A DNA stretch of 24,486 bases from JADGQM01 sp964505935. GTDB lineage: Bacteria; Desulfobacterota; Syntrophobacteria; Syntrophobacterales; Syntrophobacteraceae. The translations under genes were made by a program, and so were the position numbers. Of the stretch, positions 9,018-17,560 are shown piece after piece (position 1 is the first letter of the stretch; the number at the start of each line of letters is the position of its first letter). The DNA lies in contig CAZDKX010000032.1 of NCBI GenBank assembly GCA_964505935.1, positions 1 to 24,486 on the forward strand, read 5' to 3'. The notes under the pieces are model-generated. The model worked only from the letters and a program-made list of their open reading frames with translations. It made no database searches and had not been told where the DNA came from.

Positions 9018-9605
9018 TCAGTGATGAGTGGCTGCCTCGTACAGACCCATCGCGTCCAAAACGTAGGAGTCGAGTTCATCCTGCGTCCTGCTGAGGGCTT
9101 GCACCGTGCTGTAGGCAGCTTCCGCCTGCGCCTGCCGGTTGGCCGAAAGTTCCAGGAACGTGATTTCCAGGTACCAGGCCTGCATGGCAACCAAGCGCCC
9201 GATGAGGCCTATCCGGCGCGCTTCGGAAATGCTGCAGCGATCGGCGAGAGACTGATACTGAGCCAGCAGCTCCTCCGCTGCATCCCCCCATTGGGCCGTC
9301 CACTCAGCAATGCCATCCTCGTAACCACGTTGAAGAGGAGATTCCCCTTCGCCAAGGGAGGCGGACTCGAGCGTCGCGATGAGGACTTCCATATCATACC
9401 AGCCCGGGTGTTCCGTGAGCGTTTTGATGTCCTCAAGCAAGGCTGCAAGATACTCGTAGAAAACATTGATATCCGCACTCAGCGCATCCAGCGCTGCATT
9501 GGCTTCCACGAGTTTGGCCTCAGCGGCGGGATTGGCCCTGGGAAACGTCGTGCAGGCCCCGAGAGTGAACAGAATCAAAGCACCGCTGATTACGCCCCGC
9601 AGCAT
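9018..9605 (-). CDS. Putative lipoprotein, third gene of CBS unit
   Basis: 195 aa from the chosen start. The N-terminus MLRGVISGALILFTLGAC is a lipoprotein signal with a lipobox-like LGAC ending at a cysteine, so the mature protein should be lipid-anchored. The rest is helix-rich, alanine- and glutamate-rich (about 30-190), and may form coiled-coil bundles; no domain is recognised. The ATG at 9605 is preferred to one 24 bases upstream because the strong AAGGAGGT RBS lies between the two. The start is only 16 bases from the stop of the upstream CBS gene, so they should be co-transcribed. Function unknown. Confidence 0.7.
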   Translation of the reverse strand: MLRGVISGALILFTLGACTTFPRANPAAEAKLVEANAALDALSADINVFYEYLAALLEDIKTLTEHPGWYDMEVLIATLESASLGEGESPLQRGYEDGIAEWTAQWGDAAEELLAQYQSLADRCSISEARRIGLIGRLVAMQAWYLEITFLELSANRQAQAEAAYSTVQALSRTQDELDSYVLDAMGLYEAATHH

Positions 9606-9621
9606 GAGTCCGTCGACCTCC

Positions 9622-10518
9622 TTATTCATTCAAATCGATTCTGCTGATCAAGCAGGCGCGGCAGGAGCCGGAACGAACCCGAGCGACTTCCGCCAGGGTC
9701 ACCACCCCAACGATATTGGCCGGTGCGTCCCTGTGCACGTAGAGGCTGTCCAGGTCGTAGAAGATCATCTTCCTGACAGCCTCGATCAAGAGCTCGTCGT
9801 AGTCACACGTGTGCGCCGGGGTACTCATCACCAATTGTGCGGCGGCATTGGCAGGAATTCCATGCAAATAGGCAAGGGTTAAATCGGTGGTGGTGACGAC
9901 ACCACGGGGAACGCCGTCCTTGCCTTTGATCAGCACCGTCCGCAAACGGTTGGCCGCCATCGTCTCCATGATTTGCATCAGGTTGTCATGCTCTTCGTGA
10001 ATCCGAAATGCCGGGTTCATGAGCTCACACACGCGGAAATGATCCGCAACCTTTTTGGGGCAATCGGGTGCCACTTCCCGCAGGGTTCGGTGATCGCACT
10101 GGTGGCAGTACCTGTAGAGCATTCCCAGAATGTCCGCATAAGCGATCACGCCAATCACCTTGCGGGGTTCTTCACCAACCACGTAGAGGCGCTGAACTCT
10201 GGCCCTGCGCATGAGGTCAAGCACGGAATCCAGGGAATCCTTCACTCGGCAGAACAGCGGTGGGGCAACCATGATGGCATCCAGGGGAGCCGTAATGGGC
10301 AAACCGGCGTAATATCCGCCGAGGATGCTGACCTTGGAAACGACCCCTATGGCCTCTTCCACCTCGTTAAGGATCAATACGGCATTGACCTTGAATTTGA
10401 TGGTGTGCCTGATGGCCTGCTGGATGGAGGCGTCTCTGCCGAGGCAACAAATGAGCTTGCGCATGACCTGATGGACGGTTAATCCGCTCAGGGCGCTCTC
10501 GCGGATGATAATTGACAT
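9622..10518 (-). CDS. Four-CBS-domain protein with cysteine-rich linker
   Basis: 298 aa, soluble. It is made almost entirely of four CBS motifs (about 12-70, 78-135, 164-222 and 228-282), that is, two Bateman modules, with no attached enzyme or channel. CBS pairs usually bind adenine nucleotides or S-adenosylmethionine and act as energy or redox-state sensors. Unusual features are a cysteine-bearing linker between the modules (C138, C141 and C153 in a segment starting CHQCDHRTLREV), a second pair at the C-terminus (C286, C289) and adjacent cysteines C24-C25. These could bind a metal or form disulfides. AGAGGA lies upstream of the start. It is the middle gene of a three-gene unit. Target unknown. 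Confidence 0.83.
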   Translation of the reverse strand: MSIIIRESALSGLTVHQVMRKLICCLGRDASIQQAIRHTIKFKVNAVLILNEVEEAIGVVSKVSILGGYYAGLPITAPLDAIMVAPPLFCRVKDSLDSVLDLMRRARVQRLYVVGEEPRKVIGVIAYADILGMLYRYCHQCDHRTLREVAPDCPKKVADHFRVCELMNPAFRIHEEHDNLMQIMETMAANRLRTVLIKGKDGVPRGVVTTTDLTLAYLHGIPANAAAQLVMSTPAHTCDYDELLIEAVRKMIFYDLDSLYVHRDAPANIVGVVTLAEVARVRSGSCRACLISRIDLNE

Positions 10519-10546
10519 GCGGTCCTCTGGCGCCTGGTCTCTCTGC

Positions 10547-11017
10547 CTAGCCCGAAAGCCTATCCATCAGTTCATAGAAAATTGTGGAAGTATACACGAT
10601 CCCGATCACTTTACCCTCATCAACAACGGGAATGCGACGGATATGCTTCTTGATCATTATGTCCACGATCATGAGCAGATGGGTGTCGGGGGTGATGGTC
10701 ACGACGTCTTCCGTCATGACGTCGCCTACCTGGATCGCTCGAGCCCGGCGGCATGCCTCCTCGATGAACCCCGTCACATCAATATCGCTCATTTCCCCCC
10801 AGATGAGAATGTTCTTCGGCCGCATGAGGAGCAGCATGTCGTAAAGAGAGAGCATGCCCACCAACCGGTTCCGATCATCCGTAACCATCAGGCCGAAAAC
10901 CTTCTGGCGGCGATGTTCACTGGCTTCCTTGAAGGCTTTCACGGCTTCCGCAATGGTGCTCTCGGGACGCACCGTGTGGAATTCGGTATCCATCACATCG
11001 CGAGCGGTCACACCCAT
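10547..11017 (-). CDS. Two-CBS-domain protein
   Basis: 156 aa, soluble stand-alone CBS pair. CBS1 covers about 5-65 (ARDVMDTEFHTVRPESTIAEAV) and CBS2 about 96-152 (VGDVMTEDVVTITPDTHLLMI, then HIRRIPVVDEGKVIGIV). Both have the typical beginning V-x-D-V-M and the hydrophobic G-x-V/I end. The start has a strong RBS (GAGGAG, 5 bases before ATG). Its stop is 28 bases before the next CBS gene, so it is the first gene of an operon with that protein and the lipoprotein. A likely promoter is about 180 bases upstream. It probably senses nucleotides and regulates an unknown partner. Confidence 0.85.
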   Translation of the reverse strand: MGVTARDVMDTEFHTVRPESTIAEAVKAFKEASEHRRQKVFGLMVTDDRNRLVGMLSLYDMLLLMRPKNILIWGEMSDIDVTGFIEEACRRARAIQVGDVMTEDVVTITPDTHLLMIVDIMIKKHIRRIPVVDEGKVIGIVYTSTIFYELMDRLSG

Positions 11018-11193
11018 AAAGTCTCCTCGATCTTGAATGAGCGTTTCGCGTGCCTGGCCAAGGTTACCGCCTGCCCCATGCTCACAGGGGCTTAAGGTGC
11101 CATCAACGTCAGGGCCGCCGAAGAAAAAGATGACACGACAGATCAGCTGCTCTGGAACCGTCGATCGTCAAGGTTGGCACTTGATCCTAACAG

Positions 11194-11221
11194 CTTGTAT
11201 CACGTCATGCTTTGCTGTCAA
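11194..11221 (-). promoter_or_regulatory. Candidate sigma70 promoter of CBS operon
   Basis: On the minus strand a perfect -35 TTGACA (11216-11221) is followed by a 16-bp spacer and a -10-like TACAAG (11194-11199, 4 of 6 matches). Transcription would begin near 11187, leaving a leader of about 170 nt before the first CBS gene. Confidence 0.42.
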
Positions 11222-11340
11222 TATCCTTTCGCCTTTGCCTGACGTGCCGCGCACGACCTGCCGCACGCGTCAGCCGCTCCTTCCTGGAATTGAAGTGAGT
11301 GAGTACACCGCCACAGAATAAAGCGACCATCACCACAGAA

Positions 11341-11435
11341 CGTCATTCCGGCATGCTCCTCGCTTAAGCCTGCGGGGACAAGCTTTGGCCGGAATCCAGA
11401 AGAAAGCCTGGATACCGGCTTCCGCCGGTGTGACG
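11341..11435. repeat. Degenerate dispersed palindromic repeat
   Basis: A nested imperfect palindrome. Outer arms CGTCATTCCGGC (11341-11352) and GCCGGTGTGACG (11424-11435) pair at 10 of 12 positions; inner arms GCCGGAATCCAG (11388-11399) and CTGGATACCGGC (11408-11419) pair at 11 of 12. The wording (GTCATTCC...GGAATCCAG...CTGGAT...GTGACG) is typical of intergenic dispersed repeats found many times in proteobacterial genomes. Only one copy lies in this window. Confidence 0.65.
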
Positions 11436-11650
11436 AACCTGATTCAGACATTTATTCTTGCTGAGCGGTACTAAATACCCTCCTCACAGCCATGACTGCC
11501 GGCAAGGGGGCCATGGGCATGGTTCATACATGAGGGTAGAATAGAAGGATTGAAGGGCAATGCCGTCTTTCAAGGGGCAAGGCTTGGGATCAAACACCAC
11601 CGTCCCACGCGACTGCTGTCTTGAGAATAGGAGATGAGAGGATGTTCAGG

Positions 11651-12574
11651 TTATGAAATCTTCGCGTTCCCGTCTTCTGACGGCGGCATAATTCCGCCGC
11701 TGCCGCTCATCGGCTTGAAGCCCTTTTCCTGGGCGATGGCGTCCAGGTGCATGAGGGCGAAACCGGTGACTTCCAGGACCGGCTCGTTGGCGAGATTCCT
11801 TGTGTCGATCCCGGTAAGGTATCTCTTGCATTGTTGGCAGGCTTCGATCCTTTCGTACTCACGGCCCTCGACGTACGTGAGCTCGATGTCATCGGGGCCT
11901 TGCGCATCGCAAAAGGGGCAGGCGGTCCGATGAAAGCGCCACACGCTGGCGCAAAAGCTGCAGCGCAGCCAGCGCTGGCCTTCCTTTTCCTTCAGCAGGC
12001 TGAGGCAGGGAGTTGATCCGCAGATAGGACAGTACCCTTTATGCCAGGCAAGCCCGGCAATGAGAGGGGCAAGCGTCTCCGCCCGTTTTTCCACGACCGG
12101 TCTCGCTGCCTGAGTCAGGGCAAATTCCAGAAGTTCTGGTGCCACCCCAACCGGTTGGGCTTGCTCGCGGACTTGGGCGGATCCCCCTCCGAAAACGTCA
12201 AGGAGAAACCGATCCGGAGCAAAAGCTTGCTGAAGGATAGCGGTCTGCAGTCTGTCCAGCTCCGGCTGGATCTTGGGAAACCCCAAAATCAAGGCCGGGA
12301 TCACCCGCTTCAGCGCGCTGGGCCAGAGATCCCCCAGGCGGCTCAGCCATGCTCGGTCAGTGAGAGGTACCCCTTGGGTGAACCGCTCAGGATCAGGAGG
12401 TGCTATCTCGCTGCAGTCCAGAGCCGGCAGTTCCGCCTTCCAGCGGGCCTGTTCGAGGAGCATACCCTGAAAGGCCTGCAAGATCTCCTTAAGATGGGGG
12501 TTTTCTGCTTCGATTCCCTTGAGGGCGGAGGCTATCTTCTCTGCCGCGACATCCGCGGGTGATGACTCTTTCAT
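11651..12574 (-). CDS. fdhE: Formate dehydrogenase accessory protein FdhE
   Basis: 307 aa, cytoplasmic. FdhE binds formate dehydrogenase and is needed to make it active before export. The C-terminal half carries the four diagnostic CxxC pairs that form rubredoxin-like metal sites: C182/C185 (YCPICG), C205/C208 (CSFC), C219/C222 (CPFC) and C246/C249 (CQQC). The N-terminal half is helical. Length matches the family (about 300 aa). It follows fdhAB on the same strand, but a strong terminator lies between them, so it probably needs read-through or its own promoter within the 149-bp gap. GGAG lies 9-10 bases before the ATG. Confidence 0.93.
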   Translation of the reverse strand: MKESSPADVAAEKIASALKGIEAENPHLKEILQAFQGMLLEQARWKAELPALDCSEIAPPDPERFTQGVPLTDRAWLSRLGDLWPSALKRVIPALILGFPKIQPELDRLQTAILQQAFAPDRFLLDVFGGGSAQVREQAQPVGVAPELLEFALTQAARPVVEKRAETLAPLIAGLAWHKGYCPICGSTPCLSLLKEKEGQRWLRCSFCASVWRFHRTACPFCDAQGPDDIELTYVEGREYERIEACQQCKRYLTGIDTRNLANEPVLEVTGFALMHLDAIAQEKGFKPMSGSGGIMPPSEDGNAKIS

Positions 12575-12668
12575 CTAAAGTACTCCGATTTGAGTCCGCG
12601 TCAAGCTGATCAAATGGATCTATTCTACAGGACGGGTACAAGCTATGCCGAAACCACGGGAATCGGGC

Positions 12669-12718
12669 AAAAAAAGAGCGGGTGCTCTCCAGAAACACAA
12701 CAGGGAAGGCACCCGCTC
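12669..12718 (-). terminator. Rho-independent terminator after fdhB
   Basis: On the minus strand a perfect 10-bp stem (GAGCGGGTGC/GCACCCGCTC, arms at 12709-12718 and 12676-12685) is followed by seven T. It starts only 5 bases after the fdhB stop. The 23-nt loop is long, yet the stem and T-run are convincing. It should end or attenuate the fdhAB transcript before fdhE. Confidence 0.83.
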
Positions 12719-12723
12719 AGCTT

Positions 12724-13371
12724 CTAGACGACCGCAAATTCATGATACTTCGTCGGGTCATCGGTGACAATATAAATCACCCTCACATCCTCGGCGTTGA
12801 GCGCGGCGGCTTTGGGGTAGGTCTGCTTCAGCACTTCCACCCGCTTCTTGGCTTGATCAAGAATGGCATCCCGCTCTCCAAAGGTCATCGCCCCCGTCGG
12901 GCAACTCAGGACACAAGATGGCGGCCGGTTGTTGGTGATCCGGTCGATGCACATGTCGCACTTGACCAACACCTTGGTCTTTTCGTCCTGTCGCGGGATG
13001 TTGTAGGGGCAGGCCGTACGGACATCCTCGAATGTTGCCTCTTTGGATTTGTCAAAGAAGAGCACTACCCCGGTCGCGTCATCCTTTTTGGCCGCGGCTT
13101 CGTCGCCGACGGCGTCCACGCAGGGCGGCTCGACACAATGGCGGCACTGTTCGGAGAAGAAGTACCAGAAGGGCTTGCCGTTTTCCTTGATCCCTTCGGA
13201 GAAGCGGACCAGTTTCAAGGTTTGGGCCGACAGATCCGGAGGGTTCTGGTAGGTGCCGGTCTGCTTGGTTTTGGTGCCGGGGAGCCCCTTCCACTGCTTG
13301 CAGGCAACCTGGCAGCCGCGGCAGGCCGTGCACCGGGAGGTATCAACCATTATCGATTTTCCATTTGCCAT
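12724..13371 (-). CDS. fdhB: Formate dehydrogenase iron-sulfur (beta) subunit
   Basis: 215 aa electron-transfer subunit. It has exactly twelve cysteines, in ferredoxin-like groups: C14/C17/C20/C24, C76/C79/C84 plus C121, and C138/C141/C153/C157. That is enough for three [4Fe-4S] clusters, as in the short beta subunit of soluble periplasmic formate dehydrogenases of sulfate reducers; FdnH-type subunits carry four clusters and a membrane anchor. There is no signal peptide or membrane helix, so it should be exported with FdhA through Tat. The start has a strong GGAGGAG RBS, and the gene is 12 bases after fdhA. No cytochrome gamma subunit is nearby, so electrons may pass to a soluble cytochrome c or another carrier. 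Confidence 0.93.
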   Translation of the reverse strand: MANGKSIMVDTSRCTACRGCQVACKQWKGLPGTKTKQTGTYQNPPDLSAQTLKLVRFSEGIKENGKPFWYFFSEQCRHCVEPPCVDAVGDEAAAKKDDATGVVLFFDKSKEATFEDVRTACPYNIPRQDEKTKVLVKCDMCIDRITNNRPPSCVLSCPTGAMTFGERDAILDQAKKRVEVLKQTYPKAAALNAEDVRVIYIVTDDPTKYHEFAVV

Positions 13372-13383
13372 CTCTCGCTCCTC

Positions 13384-16300
13384 CTACACCTTCGTCACGT
13401 TGACCATGAAGGCTTTGTATTCCGGCGTCTGGGTGTTGGCATCACCGACGGTGGGGGTCAACAGGTTGGCCGTGTCGCCGCAATCCTTCGGGAAGAGCCA
13501 GCCGTAGTTGTAGGTCAGTCCCACCTGGTGGATCGTATTTCCCCCGACCTTGAAGGGACGGAGCCGGGTGGTGACCATGGCCACGCATTCAAGCTTGCCG
13601 CGAGGGGATTCCACGCGCACCTTCTCCCCGTTCTTGATGCCGCGGAGCTCAGCCAGTTCCTTGCTCAACTCTACATAAACCTGAGGCTGTGCTTCCGTGA
13701 GCCAAGACATCCACCTGGTCTCACTCCCGGTGCACCAATGCTCGGTACAGCTGTAGGTGGTGCAGACGAAAGGAAAGTGCGGATCACATCCGGCGAACTT
13801 GTCACACTCCTTCGAGTAGATCCGGATGGTTGGATTGCTCATCTGGGAGGACATGAGGTTCTTGGGCAGCGGTCCTTCGAGCGGCTCATAATGCTCGGGG
13901 AAAGGCCCTTCCACCATGCCGGGACCAAAGATGGAGGCGACACCGTCCGGCTTCATGATAAACGGCAGTTTCCCTTTTTCCTTGTCGCTCATGGGCGGCC
14001 ACGGGCCGTCGGGAACGTCTCCCACCCATTTGCCGTTTTCCCATTTCAGAATGACACGACTCGGGTCGAAGGGGTTTCCATCCTGGTCCACCGAGCATCG
14101 GTTGTACAGGATGCGCCGGTTAACCGGCCAGGCCCAGCCCCACTCGGGAAAGAGGCCGGTCTTGGTTGGATCGTCCGTTTTTCTGCGTGCCATGAGGTTC
14201 TTGCCATCCTGGCTGAACCCCCCGCAGTAGATCCAGTTGCCGCAAGTGGTCTTTCCGTCTGCCTGGAGGAAACCAAAACCGGGCACACATTCGCCTTTCT
14301 TGAAGGACTTGTCGCCCACCGTCACATCTTCCACAAAGACGCCGTTCACCATCTTGGCCGCCTTCACGGCATCATAGTTCCCCTTGGCGTCCGCATAGTC
14401 CCAGTAAAGATTGAGGATCGGGTCGGCGAAAGGTCCTTTGTCCTTCTTGTAAAGACCCTTCAGCTTGGCCATCAGACGGCAGAGGATATCGCCCATGGAC
14501 AGGGCATCCCCGGGCGGTTTCTCGGCAACGTACTTCCACTGCACCCAACGACCGCTGTTGCTCATGCTGCCTTCTTTTTCCATGGAGGCGGCGGCGGGAA
14601 GCAGGAAAACTTCCGTTTTGATCTTCTTGGGATCCACTCCCGGTCCCTTCCAGAAGGATGGGGTCTCATTGTCGAAGATGTTGATGTGGACCATCCAGTC
14701 CAGCTTGGCAAGAGCCTGCCGAACCTTGTTGGCATTGGGAAGGCTGATGCAAGGGTTCTGACCGACACAGGTGAAGCCCTTGACCTTCCCTTCGTACATC
14801 CGGTCAATCATGCTCAGTACCGTGGCATCCTGCCCGTCGTCCAACTTGGGAAGGTAGGAATAGCCAAAATCGTTCTCCTTGGTAGCCTTGTCTCCGAACC
14901 ATGACTTCAGGATGCTGACCGTGTACTTGGGGGTGTTCTGATACCAGTTGGCCGACTGCGGCTCCTTGGTGGTCGGGGTGTTCTTCTTCAGGTAGTCGGC
15001 CAGGGTAGGCAAAGAGGCCACGGGTGCCTTCAGATAGCCGGGAAGGATGTGTGAGAGGATGGCGTGATCCGTCGATCCCTGAACGTTGGGCTCGCCGCGC
15101 AGGGCGTTGATGCCGCCTCCCGCAATCCCCATATTGCCCAGCAGGAGCTGGATGATGGCCATGGTTCTGATGTTCTGGGAGCCCACGGTGTGCTGCGTCC
15201 AACCCAGAGCGTAGAGCTCCGTGCCGGCCCTGTCCTTGACTCCTGTCGAGGCGTACAGTTCGTAGACGGTCTTGAGATCTTCCACTGAGCTACCGGTAAT
15301 GGCCGACACCTTCTCCAGATCGTAGCGGGAATAGTGAGCTTTCAGCATCTGCAGAACGCACCGGGGATTCTGCAAGGTCGGGTCCTTCTCGGCAAGCCCG
15401 TTGGCGCCAAGCTTATACACCCAGGTCGATTTATCATATTTCCGGGTGGCGGGATCGTAGCCGGAAAAGAGACCGTCCTTGAAGTCGAACTTCTCGTCAA
15501 GAATGAAGGAAGCGTTGGTGTAGTCTCTGACATATTGTTCGAAGTACTTGTTGTTGTCGAGGATGTACTTGATCATCCCGCCCAGGAAGGCTATGTCCGT
15601 CCCGGAGCGCAGGGGCACGTAAACATCTGACATGGCTGAAGTTCTGGTGAAACGGGGATCCACATGGATGATTTTCGCCCCTCTTTCCTCCCTGGCTCGC
15701 AACACCCACTTGAAAGCAATTGGATGTGCTTCAGCGGTATTGCCGCCCATGATCAGAATAACGTCGGCATTCTTGATATCGATGTAATGATTGGTCATGG
15801 AACCACGGCCGAACGACTCTCCCAGAGCCGCTACACTGGGACCGTGTCAAACCCTGGCCTGATGGTCGATCTGGACAATGCCAAGCGCCCTCATCGCCGT
15901 CGTGACCAGCCAGCACTCTTCGTTGTCAAGCTTGGAGCTTCCCATATGGGCGAGGGATTCAGTCCGGTTGACAACCTGACCTTTCGCGTTCTTGATGATG
16001 AAGTCCTTGTCCCGTGTCGCCTTGATTCTCTTGGCAATCTCGGTAAGAGCCCAGTCCATGGTTTTGGTTTCCCATTTGTCGCCACCGGGCCGGCGATAAA
16101 GCACTTTGGTCAAGCGATGCTCGTTGCGCGCCGACATCTGGAACATGGCGGCACCCTTTGCACACAGCGATCCCTCACTGATCGGATACTCCGGGTCTCC
16201 TTCGATGTTGAAGATCTGACCCGTTTTCGGATCGCTGCTGCAGATCAATCCACAGTTCACCGAGCAGTGGTAGCAGATTGAGGTGGTCTGCTTAGCCGTC

Positions 16301-16434
16301 TTGATTCTGTCGATTTTCTTGAGCTCCTCCGCATAGGCTACGACCGGGCGCATGTCGACCCCAAGGGACGACAGCGCCACTCCCGCGCCCATAGCGCCGG
16401 AAATGAAGAGGAACTCACGCCGTGTCACTCCCAT
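13384..16434 (-). CDS. fdhA: Formate dehydrogenase catalytic (alpha) subunit, selenocysteine-containing
   Basis: 1016 aa when the TGA at 15847-15849 is read as selenocysteine (U196). It oxidises formate to CO2, or reduces CO2, at a molybdenum or tungsten bis-MGD centre. The N-terminus MGVTRREFLFISGAMGAG is a Tat signal, placing the mature enzyme in the periplasm. A [4Fe-4S] cluster is bound by C54, C57, C61 and C91 (ICYHCSVNCG...SLCAKG). The active-site context is QARV-U-HGPSVAALGESFGRG, with the invariant His right after Sec; the frame continues in register to a normal FDH C-terminus at 13384. The RBS AAGGAGAAGG lies upstream of 16434. It is followed by fdhB after 12 bases. An unaware gene caller would split it at the TGA into two genes. 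Confidence 0.95.
15820..15849 (-). promoter_or_regulatory. UGA selenocysteine codon with candidate bacterial SECIS hairpin
   Basis: In the mRNA the UGA (15849-15847) is followed by CACGGU and then a 6-bp stem UCCCAG/CUGGGA (arms 15836-15841 and 15820-15825) with a 10-nt loop that includes GCGGCU. Position right after the UGA is where bacterial SECIS elements sit. The first bases after the UGA (CACGG) are the same as in E. coli fdhF. The structure was judged by eye only. Decoding also requires SelB and tRNA-Sec, which are not in the window. Confidence 0.7.
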
Positions 16435-16740
16435 GTCCTTCTCCTTGTCTTATCTTAACCCCTGAAAACCCTGCTTCCCTACGACAAGTGAAAATTTTCC
16501 CGACTGATTGAATTCAAAGCCCCGGACAGCACCCAATACCAACCTGACCGTAGTCTGATTTCACAGTAATTACAATATGTTAAATTAAACACATAGCACC
16601 GGGGCGACGCGGCGGAGGGTATGGCTGAGGGGGTGAAGTCGGGGGGGGAAGGGAGAGATGAGAAGAGGGCGACACATGGGGAGGGGGGTGGGGAGGTCCA
16701 CAATTGCTGGAAAGAGTTACGGATGACCCTGCGTCTGCCC
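16435..16740. other. fdhAB upstream region: AT-rich island and G-rich tract
   Basis: 306 bases between fdhD and fdhA with no recognisable gene. On the fdhA side, 16555-16600 is strikingly AT-rich for this genome and contains a perfect GTAATTAC palindrome (16566-16573) and an inverted repeat TATGT-N10-ACATA (16576-16595), so the fdhAB promoter or operator is probably here. Farther upstream, 16611-16696 is a purine tract with several runs of 3-8 G. No clear -35/-10 pair or -24/-12 site was found. Confidence 0.5.
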
Positions 16741-17544
16741 TCAGGAGTTGGGGATTCTCTCGGGGTGAGAGTAGATGCTCATGCTGTTTTCCCTCAGGAA
16801 GCCGATCAGGGTCATGTTCAGCTGTTCGGCCATGGCCACGGCCATGCTGGTGGGAGCGGAGAGACCGCAGAAGATTTCGAGACCGAGAACGGCGGCTTTT
16901 TGCACCATTTCAAAGCTGAGGCGCGACGAGACGATTGCCAGAAAAGCATCCTGGGTCGCGCCATTGAGGACGAGCCGCCCAATCACTTTGTCAAAGGCAT
17001 TGTGTCGCCCGATGTCTTCGGCAAAAGCCAGGAGGTTGCGGTCAATGTCGAAGACGGAGGCCGAATGGGTTGCCCCGGTCAGCTGGAAGATGGTCTGTTC
17101 AGCTTCAAAACGGCCCTTCAGTGCCAATATTTCGCCCAGGTGAATGCGGTGTGAGGTCGCCACCGGGTCGAGTCGGCGGAAGATTTCGTCGGCTTTGCTT
17201 CTCCCGCAAAGACCGCAGCTTGACTGGCTGACATATACCGGCCGTTCTTCAGGGTGGGTGTGGTCTTGCGGTCGTTCCTGTTTCAGGTGAACAAGCACTC
17301 TGCTTTTGCTGGCGTTGGCCTCACAGCGCTTGATCGAAAGGAGATCATCGCGGGATTTGATGATCCCTTCGGTAAAGCAAAACCCGGCCACCAGGGTCAC
17401 GTCATCTCCCGGCAAGCGCATGATGACGGCATACGGCGAGTCATTTACGTGGATTTCGAGAAGCTCTTCCACCGCTAGGTGGTATTCGACAGAGAAAAGG
17501 CTGTTGTCTTTGAATCGCGAGGTCTTGTGTTTGAGAGTCTGCAT
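16741..17544 (-). CDS. fdhD: FdhD, sulfur-carrier protein for formate dehydrogenase maturation
   Basis: 267 aa, cytoplasmic. FdhD receives sulfur from a cysteine desulfurase and delivers it to the bis-MGD cofactor of formate dehydrogenase, which is essential for activity. The sulfur-relay cysteines are C110 and C113 in SSCGLCG. The conserved core FAEDIGRHNAFDKVIG and the later SSRLSFEMVQKAA segment are intact, and the length is typical. The ATG at 17544 lies 16 bases after the stop of the ModE-like gene; a GAGGAAC near that stop is a somewhat distant RBS. The position between the regulator/cofactor genes and fdhA fits a dedicated maturation role for the selenoenzyme downstream. Confidence 0.94.
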   Translation of the reverse strand: MQTLKHKTSRFKDNSLFSVEYHLAVEELLEIHVNDSPYAVIMRLPGDDVTLVAGFCFTEGIIKSRDDLLSIKRCEANASKSRVLVHLKQERPQDHTHPEERPVYVSQSSCGLCGRSKADEIFRRLDPVATSHRIHLGEILALKGRFEAEQTIFQLTGATHSASVFDIDRNLLAFAEDIGRHNAFDKVIGRLVLNGATQDAFLAIVSSRLSFEMVQKAAVLGLEIFCGLSAPTSMAVAMAEQLNMTLIGFLRENSMSIYSHPERIPNS

Positions 17545-17560
17545 GTTCGCTCAACGTTCC

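Larger units (their letters stand above)
11018..11650. other. Long intergenic stretch: CBS-operon leader, palindromic repeat
   Basis: About 630 bases with no recognisable gene. It holds the likely promoter and about 170-nt leader of the CBS operon (11018-11221) and a degenerate palindromic repeat (11341-11435). The 11440-11650 part, downstream of fdhE, showed nothing definite; no convincing terminator for fdhE was found there. No known riboswitch pattern was recognised in the leader. Confidence 0.55.

Noticed and set aside
11018..11187. A riboswitch in the leader of the CBS operon
   Set aside because: No recognisable molybdenum-cofactor, cyclic-di-GMP or other conserved riboswitch core was seen by eye.
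12682..14904. A 740-codon open frame on the plus strand
   Set aside because: It is antisense to fdhB and fdhA, which have unmistakable motifs. Its translation is histidine/glycine-rich with no family resemblance, as expected for the reverse of a GC-rich gene.
15847..15849. The TGA in fdhA as a nonsense mutation or a gene boundary
   Set aside because: Sequence on both sides is in the same frame, matches the Sec site of FdhA, and is followed by His and a hairpin; selenocysteine explains all of this better.
16516..16537. A sigma54-like site upstream of fdhA (TTGGTATTGGGTGCTG on the minus strand)
   Set aside because: The spacing between GG and GC is 8 instead of the required 10 bases.
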